Positions 51,925 through 59,977 of a stretch of DNA of 64,000 bases are shown here, one piece after another. Where the stretch lies: positions 2,651,501-2,715,500 of the forward strand of contig NZ_CP126107.1 in NCBI RefSeq assembly GCF_030123365.1, written 5' to 3'. Made by a program: the position numbers and the translations under genes. This DNA is from Neobacillus sp. SuZ13. Lineage in GTDB: Bacteria > Bacillota > Bacilli > Bacillales > Cytobacillaceae. How positions within the stretch are numbered: the first letter of the stretch is position 1; every line of letters begins with the position of its first letter. The notes under the pieces were generated by a model. That model saw only the letters and a program-made list of their open reading frames with translations. It was not told where the DNA came from and did not search any database.

Positions 51925-52272
51925 ATGCTGAAAAAAGGACAATTAGAAGTGATAAACTTACACAAATTAATAGAAAATCAAAACGAATATACAAATTTTA
52001 TTGTGAGTGAAGTTAATGACCACGCTCTTCGAATAGCTGTTATAAACGGAGAATTCCACTGGCATAAACACGAAAATTGTGATGAATTATTCTATGTATT
52101 GGAAGGTGAACTTTTCATTGACTTTGAAAACGATGAAACAGTGTCTTTGAAACCAGGTGAAATTTTTACAATTCCCGCGAATACAATGCATCGTACTCGT
52201 TCAAAGGAAAGGACAGTTAATCTATGCTTTGAAAAGTCCAGTAATGATATAACAGGTAGTAACAACAGGTAA
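51925..52272 (+). CDS. Cupin domain protein
   Basis: 115 residues. Single small beta-barrel with metal-binding motif 1 GEFHWHKHENCDELFYVLEGEL (His, His, Glu) and motif 2 PGEIFTIPANTMHRTRS (His). Such one-domain cupins bind a metal and act as isomerases, dioxygenases or sensors. ATG 51925 follows AAAGGAGAAAG; an earlier in-frame start has no site. Intact, bounded by dispersed repeats on both sides. Confidence 0.85.
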   Translation: MLKKGQLEVINLHKLIENQNEYTNFIVSEVNDHALRIAVINGEFHWHKHENCDELFYVLEGELFIDFENDETVSLKPGEIFTIPANTMHRTRSKERTVNLCFEKSSNDITGSNNR

Positions 52273-52278
52273 AATGCA

Positions 52279-52364
52279 ACTCAACAAATGGGGGCAAGAG
52301 TTAAAGATGGGGACGCTTCGGTGATCCCCTTTCTTATTCAACAAACTGGCAGGAGTTGAACAAG
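52279..52364 (+). repeat. Dispersed repeat (L+C+R)
   Basis: CAACAAATGGGGGCAAGAGTT left loop, stem GGGGACGCTTCGGTGATCCCC, right loop CAACAAACTGGCAGGAGTTG. Confidence 0.75.
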
Positions 52365-52407
52365 AAAATATTTGGTAAAATTGGACTTAGCAGAAAGGGG
52401 TTAGTAA

Positions 52408-52864
52408 ATGATATTGGTGAGTTCCTGCTTAGCAGGGTTAGATGTGAGATATAATGGGACAAATTGTTTAAATGATAAAATAAGTAAATTGGTAGAAGAA
52501 AATAAAGCTATTACAATATGTCCTGAATTACTTGGTGGATTTTTAACGCCAAGAGAACCAGCTGAGATAATTGGTGGAAATGGAGAAGATGTTCTGGATG
52601 GAAACGCTAAAGTAGTTGATAAATCAGGTAAAGATGTTACCCAACTTTCATAAAAGGAGCATATTCTACGCTAGAACAAGCTATTGAATTAAATGCGACT
52701 TTGGTGGTTCTAAAGGAAAATAGCCCATCTTGCGGCAGTTCAACCATATATAACGGTGAATTTACCGGAAAAAAATTATGGGGATGGGAGTCACTTCTGC
52801 TTTACTAAAAAGAAATGGATTAAAAGTAATTTCAGAAGAACAATTTGCAGATACCTTCCTTTAG
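52408..52864 (+). pseudogene. DUF523 (YbbK-like) protein, two frameshifts
   Basis: ATG 52408 after GAAAGGGG reads MILVSSCLAGLDVRYNGTNC, then CPELLGGFLTPREPAEIIGG, to a stop at 52651. The next frame gives FIKGAYSTLEQAIELNATLV and LKENSPSCGSSTIYNGEF; a third gives MGMGVTSALLKRNGLKVISE and a stop at 52862. The Cys pairs (SSCLAG, SPSCGS) are those of DUF523 Fe-S proteins, including thiouracil desulfurase. The second break is in an A7 run. Confidence 0.75.
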
Positions 52865-52908
52865 TTCTCAACTAATAATGGCGTTTTAATATTGTTTGTT
52901 CTATAGAG

Positions 52909-53014
52909 ATTGTGAAATAATGTACTTAAACAAACGGGTGCTTGAATTTAAGAAGGAGAGGTTGCTGTGGCAGCTTTTTTTATTGAACTAACGGCGCAGT
53001 TTAGTTGAAGAAGG
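52909..53014 (+). repeat. Dispersed repeat, full with upstream segment
   Basis: ATTGTGAAATAATGTACTTA, left loop AACAAACGGGTGCTTGAATT, stem AGGTTGCTGTGGCAGCTT with T6, right loop GAACTAACGGCGCAGTTTAG and AAGAAGGA. Closely matches 56288-56380. Confidence 0.9.
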
Positions 53015-53083
53015 ATTTCTTAATTCTTTTATAGAATAACAGTTAATGGTAGTAAGTAACGTGTAAATGCTAGGAGAAGAATT

Positions 53084-53653
53084 ATGGAAATATCATTGAT
53101 TAGACATGGAAAATCACTACTAACTGAAAATGATAAAATAACTTGTTTGGAATTTAAGAAGTGGGTTGAAAAGTATGATTACAACGGAGTGTTTGAAGAG
53201 TCAACATATCCCTCGACAACCCTTGAAAAAATTGTAACTGCAAATGTTGTTTTTACAAGTGATTTAAAAAGGGCTGTTGAATCTGCAAGATTATTAAATC
53301 CAGTAACGGAGATCATTACTGACCCTTTATTCAGAGAAAAGGAGTTACCTTCTAATGCATCTCAATTATTTAATATGAAATTAAAGCCAAGTGTCTGGGC
53401 AATTGTATTAAGAATACTATGGTTCTGTGGTTATTCAAACGAGTGCGAGTCTTTGAATCAAGCAAAATTTAGGGCAAATAAGGCATCTCAACAGCTAATT
53501 GATTATGCTAATGAATATAAATCGGTGGCTTTAGTTGGACACGGTTTTTTTAATATGTTAATTGCTAAAGATTTACGGAAAAAGGGCTGGAAAGGTACAA
53601 GGAAAAGGGATGCAAAGCATTGGAATTGTATGTCATTTTCCTTGTTCAACTAA
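53084..53653 (+). CDS. Histidine phosphatase family protein
   Basis: 189 residues. Phospho-accepting RHG triad in EISLIRHGKSL (residues 2-12), Arg in FTSDLKRAVESARLL, second catalytic His in SVALVGHGFFN. A phosphoglycerate mutase-type fold, probably a phosphatase of unknown substrate. ATG follows AGGAGAA. The last codons TTG TTC AAC TAA (53642-53653) are the start of a dispersed repeat, so the natural C-terminus may have been replaced. Confidence 0.85.
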   Translation: MEISLIRHGKSLLTENDKITCLEFKKWVEKYDYNGVFEESTYPSTTLEKIVTANVVFTSDLKRAVESARLLNPVTEIITDPLFREKELPSNASQLFNMKLKPSVWAIVLRILWFCGYSNECESLNQAKFRANKASQQLIDYANEYKSVALVGHGFFNMLIAKDLRKKGWKGTRKRDAKHWNCMSFSLFN

Positions 53654-53735
53654 AGGGTGCAATAGTTAAAGATTGGAGTTGCTGCGGCAGCTCCTATTCT
53701 TATTCCACTAACGAAGCAGGTTAGTGCAAGAAGGA
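53641..53735 (+). repeat. Dispersed repeat (L+C+R) providing a stop codon
   Basis: TTCAACTAAAGGGTGCAATAG left loop with the phosphatase stop TAA, stem TGGAGTTGCTGCGGCAGCTCC, right loop CCACTAACGAAGCAGGTTAG and AAGAAGGA. A degenerate right half follows at 53786-53820. Confidence 0.88.
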
Positions 53736-53882
53736 AAACTTTAAACTATCGTTAATATTATAAGTAAGTTCCTGCTCAACACCATTCTTTATTCGAACGG
53801 GCGGGTTAATGTAATAAGAGTATTGTGAATATTCCTTCATTACTTTATAGTGATAATATCTATTTACTTCGGAGGTGTATTT

Positions 53883-54527
53883 ATGTTTGATTTTATCAAT
53901 TTAGATTTTACTAATTTTACAGCTTTTTTATTTGCTTCATTGGTAATATCCATTATTCCAGGTCCAGATGTAGCATTTATAGTAAGCCGTAGCGTTGCCG
54001 GAGGTAAAAAGGTTGGAATTGCCACAGCATTTGGGATGCAAGTAGGGATTATGTTCCACATTCTTCTTGCAGCATTCGGACTATCAGCTATCTTGATGAC
54101 TTCTGCACTTGCTTTTCAAATCGTAAAGTATATTGGTGCCGCGTATCTAATTTATTTAGGAATACAAACTATTCGAGATAAAGAGGGAATAAACATTAAT
54201 ATTAAAGAAAATCAAGGTGGTATGTGGAAAGCTTTTTGGCAAGGAGCTATAACTGATATTTTTAATCCGAAAGTTGCTTTATTTTTCCTTACTTTTCTCC
54301 CACAATTTATTAATCCCGACAAAGGGAACACTTTTTTCCAATTCATATTTCTAGGAGTGGTTTTTGGATTGCTTGGTTTAATAATTGATGTTTGCTATTC
54401 AATTATTGCGAGCTCGATTAGAAATGTTTTAGCAAAAAATAAAACTGTAATGCAATGGCAGAAAAAGGTTAGTGGATTTACTCTAATTGGTTTAGGAACT
54501 TGGTTAGCTTTTGAGAAGAGAAGTTAA
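53883..54527 (+). CDS. LysE/RhtB family amino-acid exporter, second copy
   Basis: 214 residues, six helices. ATG 53883 follows GGAGGTG; the longer frame from 53850 lacks a site. PGPDVAFIVSRSVAGGKKVG (about residues 27-46) and NPKVALFFLTFLPQFINPDK are the family signatures. Exports amino acids or related compounds; substrate unknown. About the same length as the protein at 1-633 but clearly divergent, so not a recent duplicate. Confidence 0.9.
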   Translation: MFDFINLDFTNFTAFLFASLVISIIPGPDVAFIVSRSVAGGKKVGIATAFGMQVGIMFHILLAAFGLSAILMTSALAFQIVKYIGAAYLIYLGIQTIRDKEGININIKENQGGMWKAFWQGAITDIFNPKVALFFLTFLPQFINPDKGNTFFQFIFLGVVFGLLGLIIDVCYSIIASSIRNVLAKNKTVMQWQKKVSGFTLIGLGTWLAFEKRS

Positions 54528-54534
54528 TCTTCAA

Positions 54535-54612
54535 TTAATGGAGAGCTTAATTAAACAGTGGGGTAGCTGCCGCGACCCTTTTTCTTATTCGGCTACTGGG
54601 TGAAAGAGTGAA
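54535..54612 (+). repeat. Dispersed repeat, degenerate
   Basis: AGCTTAATTAAACAGTGGGG, stem GGGTAGCTGCCGCGACCCT with T4, then TTCGGCTACTGGGTG. Confidence 0.55.
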
Positions 54613-54617
54613 ATAAA

Positions 54618-54645
54618 CAACGCATTTGAGATGCGTTGCTTTATT
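54618..54645 (+). terminator. Terminator-like hairpin
   Basis: CAACGCAT pairs with ATGCGTTG, followed by CTTTATTT. Confidence 0.6.
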
Positions 54646-54695
54646 TCCTTCTGTATTAGGTACTTGATCAAAAGGAATCACATGACTTCGAGTAC

Positions 54696-55013
54696 CTAAT
54701 GGTCATTAGCTGAAGTATCATCATATTCCTCTAATATTCCTTCAATAAGTATAGATTCACCTTCGGACATGTCAAATTGAAGGGAATTGTCTGTATCAAT
54801 TACATGGTCCATCCTTGCTGGGGCAATACTTACATAATGAGCCTTGTCTCTCTGCCACAAAAACTGACTTTGCCTTTTATCAAATTTTCTATTACTTTGC
54901 ACAGTACCTACAGCAGTAGCTAGTGATCCAAAAACCTCCAAATTATTACAGGGATCATCGCCTTCATGTTCACATATAAGTCTAACCGCTCTAACCAAAA
55001 CTCTTTTAAACAT
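54696..55013 (-). CDS. Hypothetical acidic protein, 105 aa
   Basis: MFKRVLVRAVRLICEHEGDD, then NLEVFGSLATAVGTVQSNRK and a C-terminal acidic stretch ending GILEEYDDTSANDH. Beta-rich pattern reminiscent of small C2- or jellyroll-like proteins that handle metal ions, but not assignable. GGGAGGAAAT precedes the ATG on the minus strand. Intact and monocistronic. Confidence 0.6.
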   Translation of the reverse strand: MFKRVLVRAVRLICEHEGDDPCNNLEVFGSLATAVGTVQSNRKFDKRQSQFLWQRDKAHYVSIAPARMDHVIDTDNSLQFDMSEGESILIEGILEEYDDTSANDH

Positions 55014-55127
55014 TAATATTTCCTCCCTTTTAATTGTAATAACAAATTTATTGTTAATAAAATGTAAGAAAATATTAAAGTCTTTTGCAAACGGATGTTT
55101 TGATTCATCTAAACGACCCTTTGCAAA

Positions 55128-55160
55128 AAAAGCCCTTCGATAAGCTCGAAAGGTTTTTTT
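55128..55160 (-). terminator. Terminator of the 44-residue gene
   Basis: On the minus strand CCTTTCGA pairs with TCGAAGGG and T7 follows. Confidence 0.7.
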
Positions 55161-55170
55161 AGTTCCGCTG

Positions 55171-55305
55171 CTATTCTTTTGATAATCGTTTTAATGCTTC
55201 GTAATTATCTTGAATCGACTTTTCTATCAGTTTCTTTCTGACTTTTTTTCTAAACTCAGGATCCTCTTTCATCCGCTCTTTTATGGATTTCTTTTCTTCG
55301 TTCAT
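55171..55305 (-). CDS. Small basic helical protein, 44 aa
   Basis: MNEEKKSIKERMKEDPEFRK then KVRKKLIEKSIQDNYEAL and KRLSKE. Almost entirely charged and helical, with its own terminator. The ribosome-binding site is weak. Not recognised; possibly an RNA- or protein-binding regulator. Adjacent on the other strand to the membrane-protein relic at 55340. Confidence 0.5.
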   Translation of the reverse strand: MNEEKKSIKERMKEDPEFRKKVRKKLIEKSIQDNYEALKRLSKE

Positions 55306-55339
55306 AATAATTCTTTACCAACAGGAGGACCAAAATCAA

Positions 55340-55438
55340 TTCTTATGGGCGGTAATAGGTGTCCTACTAGACACAAGTGGTTTAATTATTCTTTTTTGAT
55401 TTATATTTTTAGGGATTCTTTTAATTATCTATCATTAA
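55340..55438 (+). pseudogene. Relic of the small membrane protein at 33613
   Basis: FLWAVIGVLLDTSGLIILF then TGA, with FIFLGILLIIYH in the same frame after it. Matches the C-terminal part of 33613-33843 and is preceded by ACAGGAGGACC. Confidence 0.55.
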
Positions 55439-55440
55439 CT

Positions 55441-55531
55441 CTTCAATTAACGGGTGCGGGAGTTAAAGACGGGATGGCAGCTGCGATCCCTTTTCTTGTT
55501 GAGCAAACGGAGCAGAATAGTTGAAGAAGAT
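55441..55531 (+). repeat. Dispersed repeat (L+C+R)
   Basis: TTCAATTAACGGGTGCGGGAG left loop, stem GGGATGGCAGCTGCGATCCC, right loop GAGCAAACGGAGCAGAATAG and TTGAAGAAGA. Confidence 0.88.
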
Positions 55532-55580
55532 GTGGTAAAAACTATCAGACGATAAATATATTGAAAAAGGTGAATTTTCG

Positions 55581-56129
55581 ATGACATACCAAGAAGGATT
55601 GAACCAAGTTGATAAAGCAACTCAAAAAATTACTGAAGCAAATCAGTTAATTGTTGAAGCAATAATGAACGCTTTCTTATTTACTTGGCAATGGTGGGTT
55701 GCATTAGCTATGATGGTTATCCCTTGGGTTATTTGGGGGATATTCCGTAACCGTGAGAGTTCAGCTCGTATTTTTTCGGCAGGTTTATTGGTGATGGTTT
55801 TATCAGAGATTCTTGATACGGTTGGGGTCAGTTTTGGAAAGTGGGCTTACCCAGTGAAGTTAGTCCCCGTAGCAACAATAAACTTTTCATTCCGGCTTTC
55901 TGTTTTACCTGTGTTTGTAATGGTATTGTTGCAATATAAGCCTGGCTTTAATCAATATTTAAAAGCAGTTATTTTTGGTGGATTAGCTGCATATGTGGGA
56001 ATACCAGTATTAGGTATGATTGATTTATACAAGAAAATTGATTGGGCTTATACATATTCATTCTTTATTTTAACTTCATTCTATTTAATCGCTCACTGGT
56101 TTAGTCGAAGGAATTCCTTTTTACAATAA
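55581..56129 (+). CDS. CBO0543 family membrane protein
   Basis: 182 residues. A charged N-terminal helix (about 30 residues) is followed by FTWQWWVALAMMVIPWVIWG, the family hallmark, and four further helices (FSFRLSVLPVFVMVLLQYKP, WAYTYSFFILTSFYLIAHW). Found across Bacilli and Clostridia, function unknown. AAAAAGGTGAA precedes the ATG. At least four more genes in this window look related (11317, 11788, 49996, 50466). Confidence 0.82.
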   Translation: MTYQEGLNQVDKATQKITEANQLIVEAIMNAFLFTWQWWVALAMMVIPWVIWGIFRNRESSARIFSAGLLVMVLSEILDTVGVSFGKWAYPVKLVPVATINFSFRLSVLPVFVMVLLQYKPGFNQYLKAVIFGGLAAYVGIPVLGMIDLYKKIDWAYTYSFFILTSFYLIAHWFSRRNSFLQ

Positions 56130-56135
56130 AAATTT

Positions 56136-56168
56136 TACCCCTTAGAAATTTTGATCATCTAAAGGGGG
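56136..56168 (+). terminator. Terminator of CBO0543 gene
   Basis: CCCCTTAGA pairs with TCTAAAGGGG over an 11-base loop; T-run is weak. Confidence 0.55.
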
Positions 56169-56287
56169 CTTATATGTTGTGATGCCGATTGTTCAAAATG
56201 GGCTTAAAGACAAAAGCGAAATTGTTAAAGGACAATCAACCGCAGCCTTAGATGATATTAACTTTTTTACTGAATGAAGAGTTATTC

Positions 56288-56380
56288 TTGTTAAGCTAAC
56301 GGATGCTTGAATTTAAGAAGGAGAGGTTGCTGTGGCAGCCTTTTTTTATTGAACTAACGGGCAGTTTACTTGAAGAAGGA
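56288..56380 (+). repeat. Dispersed repeat (L+C+R)
   Basis: AAGCTAACGGATGCTTGAATT left loop, stem AGGTTGCTGTGGCAGCCT with T6, right loop GAACTAACGGGCAGTTTACTTG and AAGAAGGA. Confidence 0.9.
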
Positions 56381-56441
56381 TTATCTATATTTAGAACATA
56401 ATGAGGGTAAATTAACCAAAAAGAATTGTAAGAGGTGCATT

Positions 56442-56894
56442 ATGAAACGATTTATTTTAAGCATATTTATCATCTCAACTTTTTGTATTTATCCTTTACA
56501 ATTAAAGGCAGCAACCTTCCCTTGTACTATGGTCTTGGAACCAACAGATAAAAAACTTGAAAATGCAAAGGGTACAGCATTAATTTATAAAGTGCGGTTG
56601 CGTCCGCCTAGTTTCGCACGAACTAATATTAGTATCCTTGGAGTTCACCTTCCTGAACCATCCTCTTTTGGCAATTACGACAGTTATGAAGGATTCGCTT
56701 TTAAGCCGAGTGAAATAAGTTGGCGTTTCAGACTTTATCCAACTCCAGAAATAGATAGTCCGACTTGGGCAGGAAGAATTGATGAAATAACAGCAAAGAT
56801 GGAAAATGTAAAAGTGCAGGTTCGTCTTTCTAATTCAAAGAATGAAAAATTGGGACCACCTATATTAAGAAACAATATTAATAAGTGTAAGTGA
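56442..56894 (+). CDS. Secreted hypothetical protein, 150 aa
   Basis: Signal peptide MKRFILSIFIISTFCIYPLQ with cleavage likely after LKAA, then a beta-rich domain (ALIYKVRLRPPSFARTNISI, SEISWRFRLYPTPEID). Two Cys remain in the mature part, near its start and end. ATG 56442 follows AAGAGGTG; the frame extends back into the repeat at 56370, but that part is not coding. Function unknown. Confidence 0.68.
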   Translation: MKRFILSIFIISTFCIYPLQLKAATFPCTMVLEPTDKKLENAKGTALIYKVRLRPPSFARTNISILGVHLPEPSSFGNYDSYEGFAFKPSEISWRFRLYPTPEIDSPTWAGRIDEITAKMENVKVQVRLSNSKNEKLGPPILRNNINKCK

Positions 56895-56996
56895 CTGTAA
56901 GCTAAGGTGCATTACTTCAACAATGAGGTAATGCCTTTTTATTATAAGATAAACCATCACGTCAACAATTTTTATGAAGGTTTCTACCAAGAAAAT

Positions 56997-57104
56997 CTTG
57001 TGAAGATTTACACTTAAACTATCGGGTGCAAGAGTTGAAGAAATGATCGCTGCGGCGGTCTTTTTTGCTTGTTATGCTAACGGGGCAGGTTAGTTGAAGA
57101 TGGA
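56997..57104 (+). repeat. Dispersed repeat, full with upstream segment
   Basis: TTGTGAAGATTTACACTTAA, left loop AACTATCGGGTGCAAGAGTT, stem GATCGCTGCGGCGGTC with T6, right loop ATGCTAACGGGGCAGGTTAG. The following 57105-57289 is unusually GC-rich for the window and has no recognisable gene. Confidence 0.88.
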
Positions 57105-57289
57105 ATTCTTGCCTTGGCTATGGATAACAGATGTTGTAAAACTATGCAGAACCCGAAGGAACAAAAGCGGAAGCGCGTAGATGAAAGGCGTGAGTCTAGA
57201 CAAGCTTGCGAGAAAGTTTGCTCTTTAGTCTTATTGTCTGATTGGCTTATAACCGTGCCGGAGCCGGACATCTCATAAAATATAAAAAA

Positions 57290-57346
57290 TAATCACAGGG
57301 ACAGCTCTACTTCTTCAAAGAGAAAAGAATCCGTCCCTGTGATTAA
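57290..57346 (-). terminator. Long hairpin downstream of the minus-strand SDR gene
   Basis: AATCACAGGGAC pairs perfectly with GTCCCTGTGATT over a 28-base loop. It is placed as terminator for the gene at 57351. Confidence 0.6.
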
Positions 57347-57350
57347 AAAC

Positions 57351-58136
57351 TTATTTTCTTTTGAGAAGCCAGTCTTGAAAATCGGTGGCAACTATTCTTT
57401 CACCTGTGATTCCCTCTGCAGCAGCTGAGGCTAAAAAAACAATCGGTTCGGCCATAACCCGTGGATCTAATAGCTGGAATTTTGATTCAATCTCTTTTCG
57501 AACTTCGTCTGGAATCATCCCGGTAGTAGTCGCACCACCCGGTAAAAGCATATTCACCATTATTCCATATTCCTTTAAATCTTCTGCCATTATATATGAG
57601 AGTGATTCAGTGGCTGCCCTCGATGGTCCATAAGGTACAAAACCCTTTCTTTTCATAGTCTCATGATTCATAGATATATTAATGATTCGCCCATGACCTT
57701 GTTCCATCATTAAAGGAGCAAACCCTCGAGCTACTAAAAAATATCCTGTGAGATTGGTATCAATTAAATCTCGAAACCCCTCTGGTGTTACTTTGAAAAA
57801 TGGCTGAGGCTCGACTAAAAAACGCGGATTTACTGTCCTCATCCCAATTCCCGCATTATTGACGAGAACATCCAGCTTCCCCCATTCTCTTTTCACCCAT
57901 TCGACCGCCTGATTGACGGATTGTTCTGATCGAACATCCAAAGGAATTCCAACAGCAGGATAACCCTCGCGCTTTAACTTCTCTACTGCTTGATCCAATT
58001 TAGTTCCAACTCTAGAAGCTAACGCCACCGTGGCTCCAGCCTGAAGCAAAGCCTCCGCCATGGAAAATCCTAGGCCGCTTGAAGCACCTGTTACGAGGGC
58101 ATGGATATTTCTTAACTCTTTTGTATTCATTGGCAT
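57351..58136 (-). CDS. Short-chain dehydrogenase/reductase
   Basis: 261 residues, Rossmann fold. Cofactor loop ALVTGASSGLGFSMA (about residues 13-27), LVNNAGIG, catalytic Ser in NISMNHETM. The usual YxxxK is YGPSR (about residues 167-171), with Arg for the catalytic Lys, so activity may be changed. Overall closest to gluconate 5-dehydrogenase-type SDRs. CGGAGGAAAA precedes the ATG. Monocistronic. Confidence 0.85.
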   Translation of the reverse strand: MPMNTKELRNIHALVTGASSGLGFSMAEALLQAGATVALASRVGTKLDQAVEKLKREGYPAVGIPLDVRSEQSVNQAVEWVKREWGKLDVLVNNAGIGMRTVNPRFLVEPQPFFKVTPEGFRDLIDTNLTGYFLVARGFAPLMMEQGHGRIINISMNHETMKRKGFVPYGPSRAATESLSYIMAEDLKEYGIMVNMLLPGGATTTGMIPDEVRKEIESKFQLLDPRVMAEPIVFLASAAAEGITGERIVATDFQDWLLKRK

Positions 58137-58492
58137 TTTTCCTCCGAAATGTTATTAGACCACCACTGACTAATACAGTATTCTATCAAATCATCACTTT
58201 TATACTTTGCCAAAAAAGTAAGCTAGAGGGTTTTCGGGCGCAGTAAAAAAGGGGCAGAATAGGGAAAAATCAATTTTTAAGCGAGGCGGATCACGATTTC
58301 GAGCAACCACTGAACAATTAACTATCTGGTGGCGCCTAAAGGTCAGTTCAATAAAAAAAAGGTGTCTCTTTTGAGGAAGAATGCGCTTCTGTGTTGAAAG
58401 TAAACAACTTTTTTCACACCTTTTTTTACTTTATTTGTAGTGAACAACATATATATTCTATAGAAGAAAATTATTTTCTATAGGAGGTTTCG

Positions 58493-59473
58493 ATGGATCA
58501 AAAGGATCAAAGTCGTCAATTAGACCAAATAAAGCAAATGCAAGACATGTTTAAAGCGAACATGAAAACTCAGCCATATCCCATGTACCCTAATTATGGG
58601 AAAATCACACGTTACCAAGAAATTCCGATGAATTTACCTGAACAGCGACAGCTGCGCCATCCCGGAGTGGAAAAATTAATGGTGCCCCTCCCAATTATCG
58701 AAAATCCGAACTATAGAGGGAGTGGAAAGTTATCAGGAAAAGTAGCACTTATTACAGGGGGTGACAGTGGTATTGGTGCAGCAGCAGCAATTGCGTTTGC
58801 AAAAGAAGGCGCAGATGTTGCTATTGCATACTTAGATGAACATGAAGATGCAAATAGAACAAAAACTAGAATTGAACAACTCGGACAACGTTGTTTACTT
58901 ATGCCTGGAGACTTGCGAGACAAACAACAGTGCGTCTCCATTGTAGAACAAACAGTAAATACGTTTGGACGTCTCGATATTCTTTGTAACCACGTTGGTA
59001 TCCAATTCCAACAACTAAGTCTGCTTGACATTACAGATGAGCAATTCGATGACACCTTCAAAGTAAATATATACTCTCATTTTTACACAACAAGAGCAGC
59101 AATTCCTCATTTAAAACCAGGCAGCTCAATCATTGGCACTACTTCAGTGGTGACGTATGTAGGTGAGCAGCAAATGATTGATTATACAGCCACAAAAGGC
59201 GCAATAGTTGGCTGGACACGTGCCTTGGCTAAAAATGTCGTGAAACAAGGGATCCGAGTCAATGCCGTCGCCCCCGGCCGAATCTGGACCCCGCTTATTT
59301 CAGCAAGTTTCTCGTCAGACCAAGTCGCTGTATATGGAGCATTTAATCCAATGGAACGAGTTGCCCATCCATTTGAACTCGCACCAACCTTTGTCTATCT
59401 TGCTTCTGATGATTCCCGTTTTGTAACTGGTCAAGTTCTTCATGTTGATGGGGGAGAATCCACACATTCATAA
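58493..59473 (+). CDS. SDR family oxidoreductase, long N-terminal type (YhxC-like)
   Basis: 326 residues. About 75 extra N-terminal residues rich in Gln and Pro precede the core, as in YhxC/YhdF-type stress SDRs. Cofactor loop [17 protein letters not shown], active-site YTATKGA with intact YxxxK, C-terminal [15 protein letters not shown]. The usual NNAG is HVGIQ here (LCNHVGIQF). GGAGG precedes the ATG. Followed after 18 bases by a small gene. The upstream 58137-58492 holds a long weak hairpin (58362-58428) but no gene. Confidence 0.88.
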   Translation: MDQKDQSRQLDQIKQMQDMFKANMKTQPYPMYPNYGKITRYQEIPMNLPEQRQLRHPGVEKLMVPLPIIENPNYRGSGKLSGKVALITGGDSGIGAAAAIAFAKEGADVAIAYLDEHEDANRTKTRIEQLGQRCLLMPGDLRDKQQCVSIVEQTVNTFGRLDILCNHVGIQFQQLSLLDITDEQFDDTFKVNIYSHFYTTRAAIPHLKPGSSIIGTTSVVTYVGEQQMIDYTATKGAIVGWTRALAKNVVKQGIRVNAVAPGRIWTPLISASFSSDQVAVYGAFNPMERVAHPFELAPTFVYLASDDSRFVTGQVLHVDGGESTHS

Positions 59474-59491
59474 TGGAAGGAGGTTACCATT

Positions 59492-59656
59492 TTGAGATAT
59501 GAATTTAATCCAGAAGTAAAGTTATTGCTAGTAAACCATTCAAATGAAAAAGTAACGATGGTCTATATGGAGGATTCCTGGCCAATGCCTAAAATTGGAC
59601 GCAGACCACCATACTATTGCTACCCAAGTTATGAGTTGAATTATCCAATAATCTAA
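59492..59656 (+). CDS. Small protein, 54 aa, downstream of SDR
   Basis: TTG 59492 after GGAAGGAGG: RYEFNPEVKLLLVNHSNEKV, then MVYMEDSWPMPKIGRRPPYY and YPSYELNYPII. Eighteen bases after the SDR stop, so co-transcribed. Pro- and Tyr-rich end, no membrane segment. The excellent ribosome-binding site argues that it is real. Not recognised. Confidence 0.6.
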   Translation: MRYEFNPEVKLLLVNHSNEKVTMVYMEDSWPMPKIGRRPPYYCYPSYELNYPII

Positions 59657-59784
59657 TAATAACAGACTTGTGGGGAAGTCCATTCAACATTTCGCTTAGG
59701 GATCGCAATTATACTAACTTTCAATTCATCAATTTTAACTTATAAGAAAATAGGCAGTCTTCCTCACGATTATTAAATTTCCCG

Positions 59785-59977
59785 ATTAGTTTCTATCCCA
59801 GAAAATATTCCAATTATTATATGGGTATCAGAGAATGCGAATGAACAAACAGGGCTTCTCTTTACGATGTCCTTATTAAGGGAACGAAAAAATAACATCT
59901 TTTTCATAAATACCGGACAGTTGTATAAAGAAATATTTAAGTCAAAATCAATTTGGCGACAGGGAATTTGGGCTTAA
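59785..59977 (+). pseudogene. DUF1835 domain fragment
   Basis: Frame without start: SIPENIPIIIWVSENANEQT, then LLFTMSLLRERKNNIFFINT and LYKEIFKSKSIWRQGIWA, TAA. The IWVSENANEQTGLRFVL-type core is DUF1835. Only the middle of the domain is left. Confidence 0.55.

Noticed and set aside
22619..57104. CRISPR array
   Set aside because: Repeats are about 100 bp, spaced by genes, and internally structured; no short regular direct repeats with unique spacers and no cas genes.
22619..57104. Chromosomal integron
   Set aside because: Cassette-like layout is present, but there is no integrase gene, no recognised attI, and the loops lack a clear attC R-box arrangement. Kept only as an analogy.
57105..57289. 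Structured RNA in the GC-rich patch
   Set aside because: No stable extended fold or conserved motif could be traced by eye; left as unexplained sequence.
58711..59061. Minus-strand ORF of 116 codons inside the SDR gene
   Set aside because: Composition (Ser/Cys-rich) is that of an antisense shadow, with no ribosome-binding site; the plus-strand SDR is well supported.
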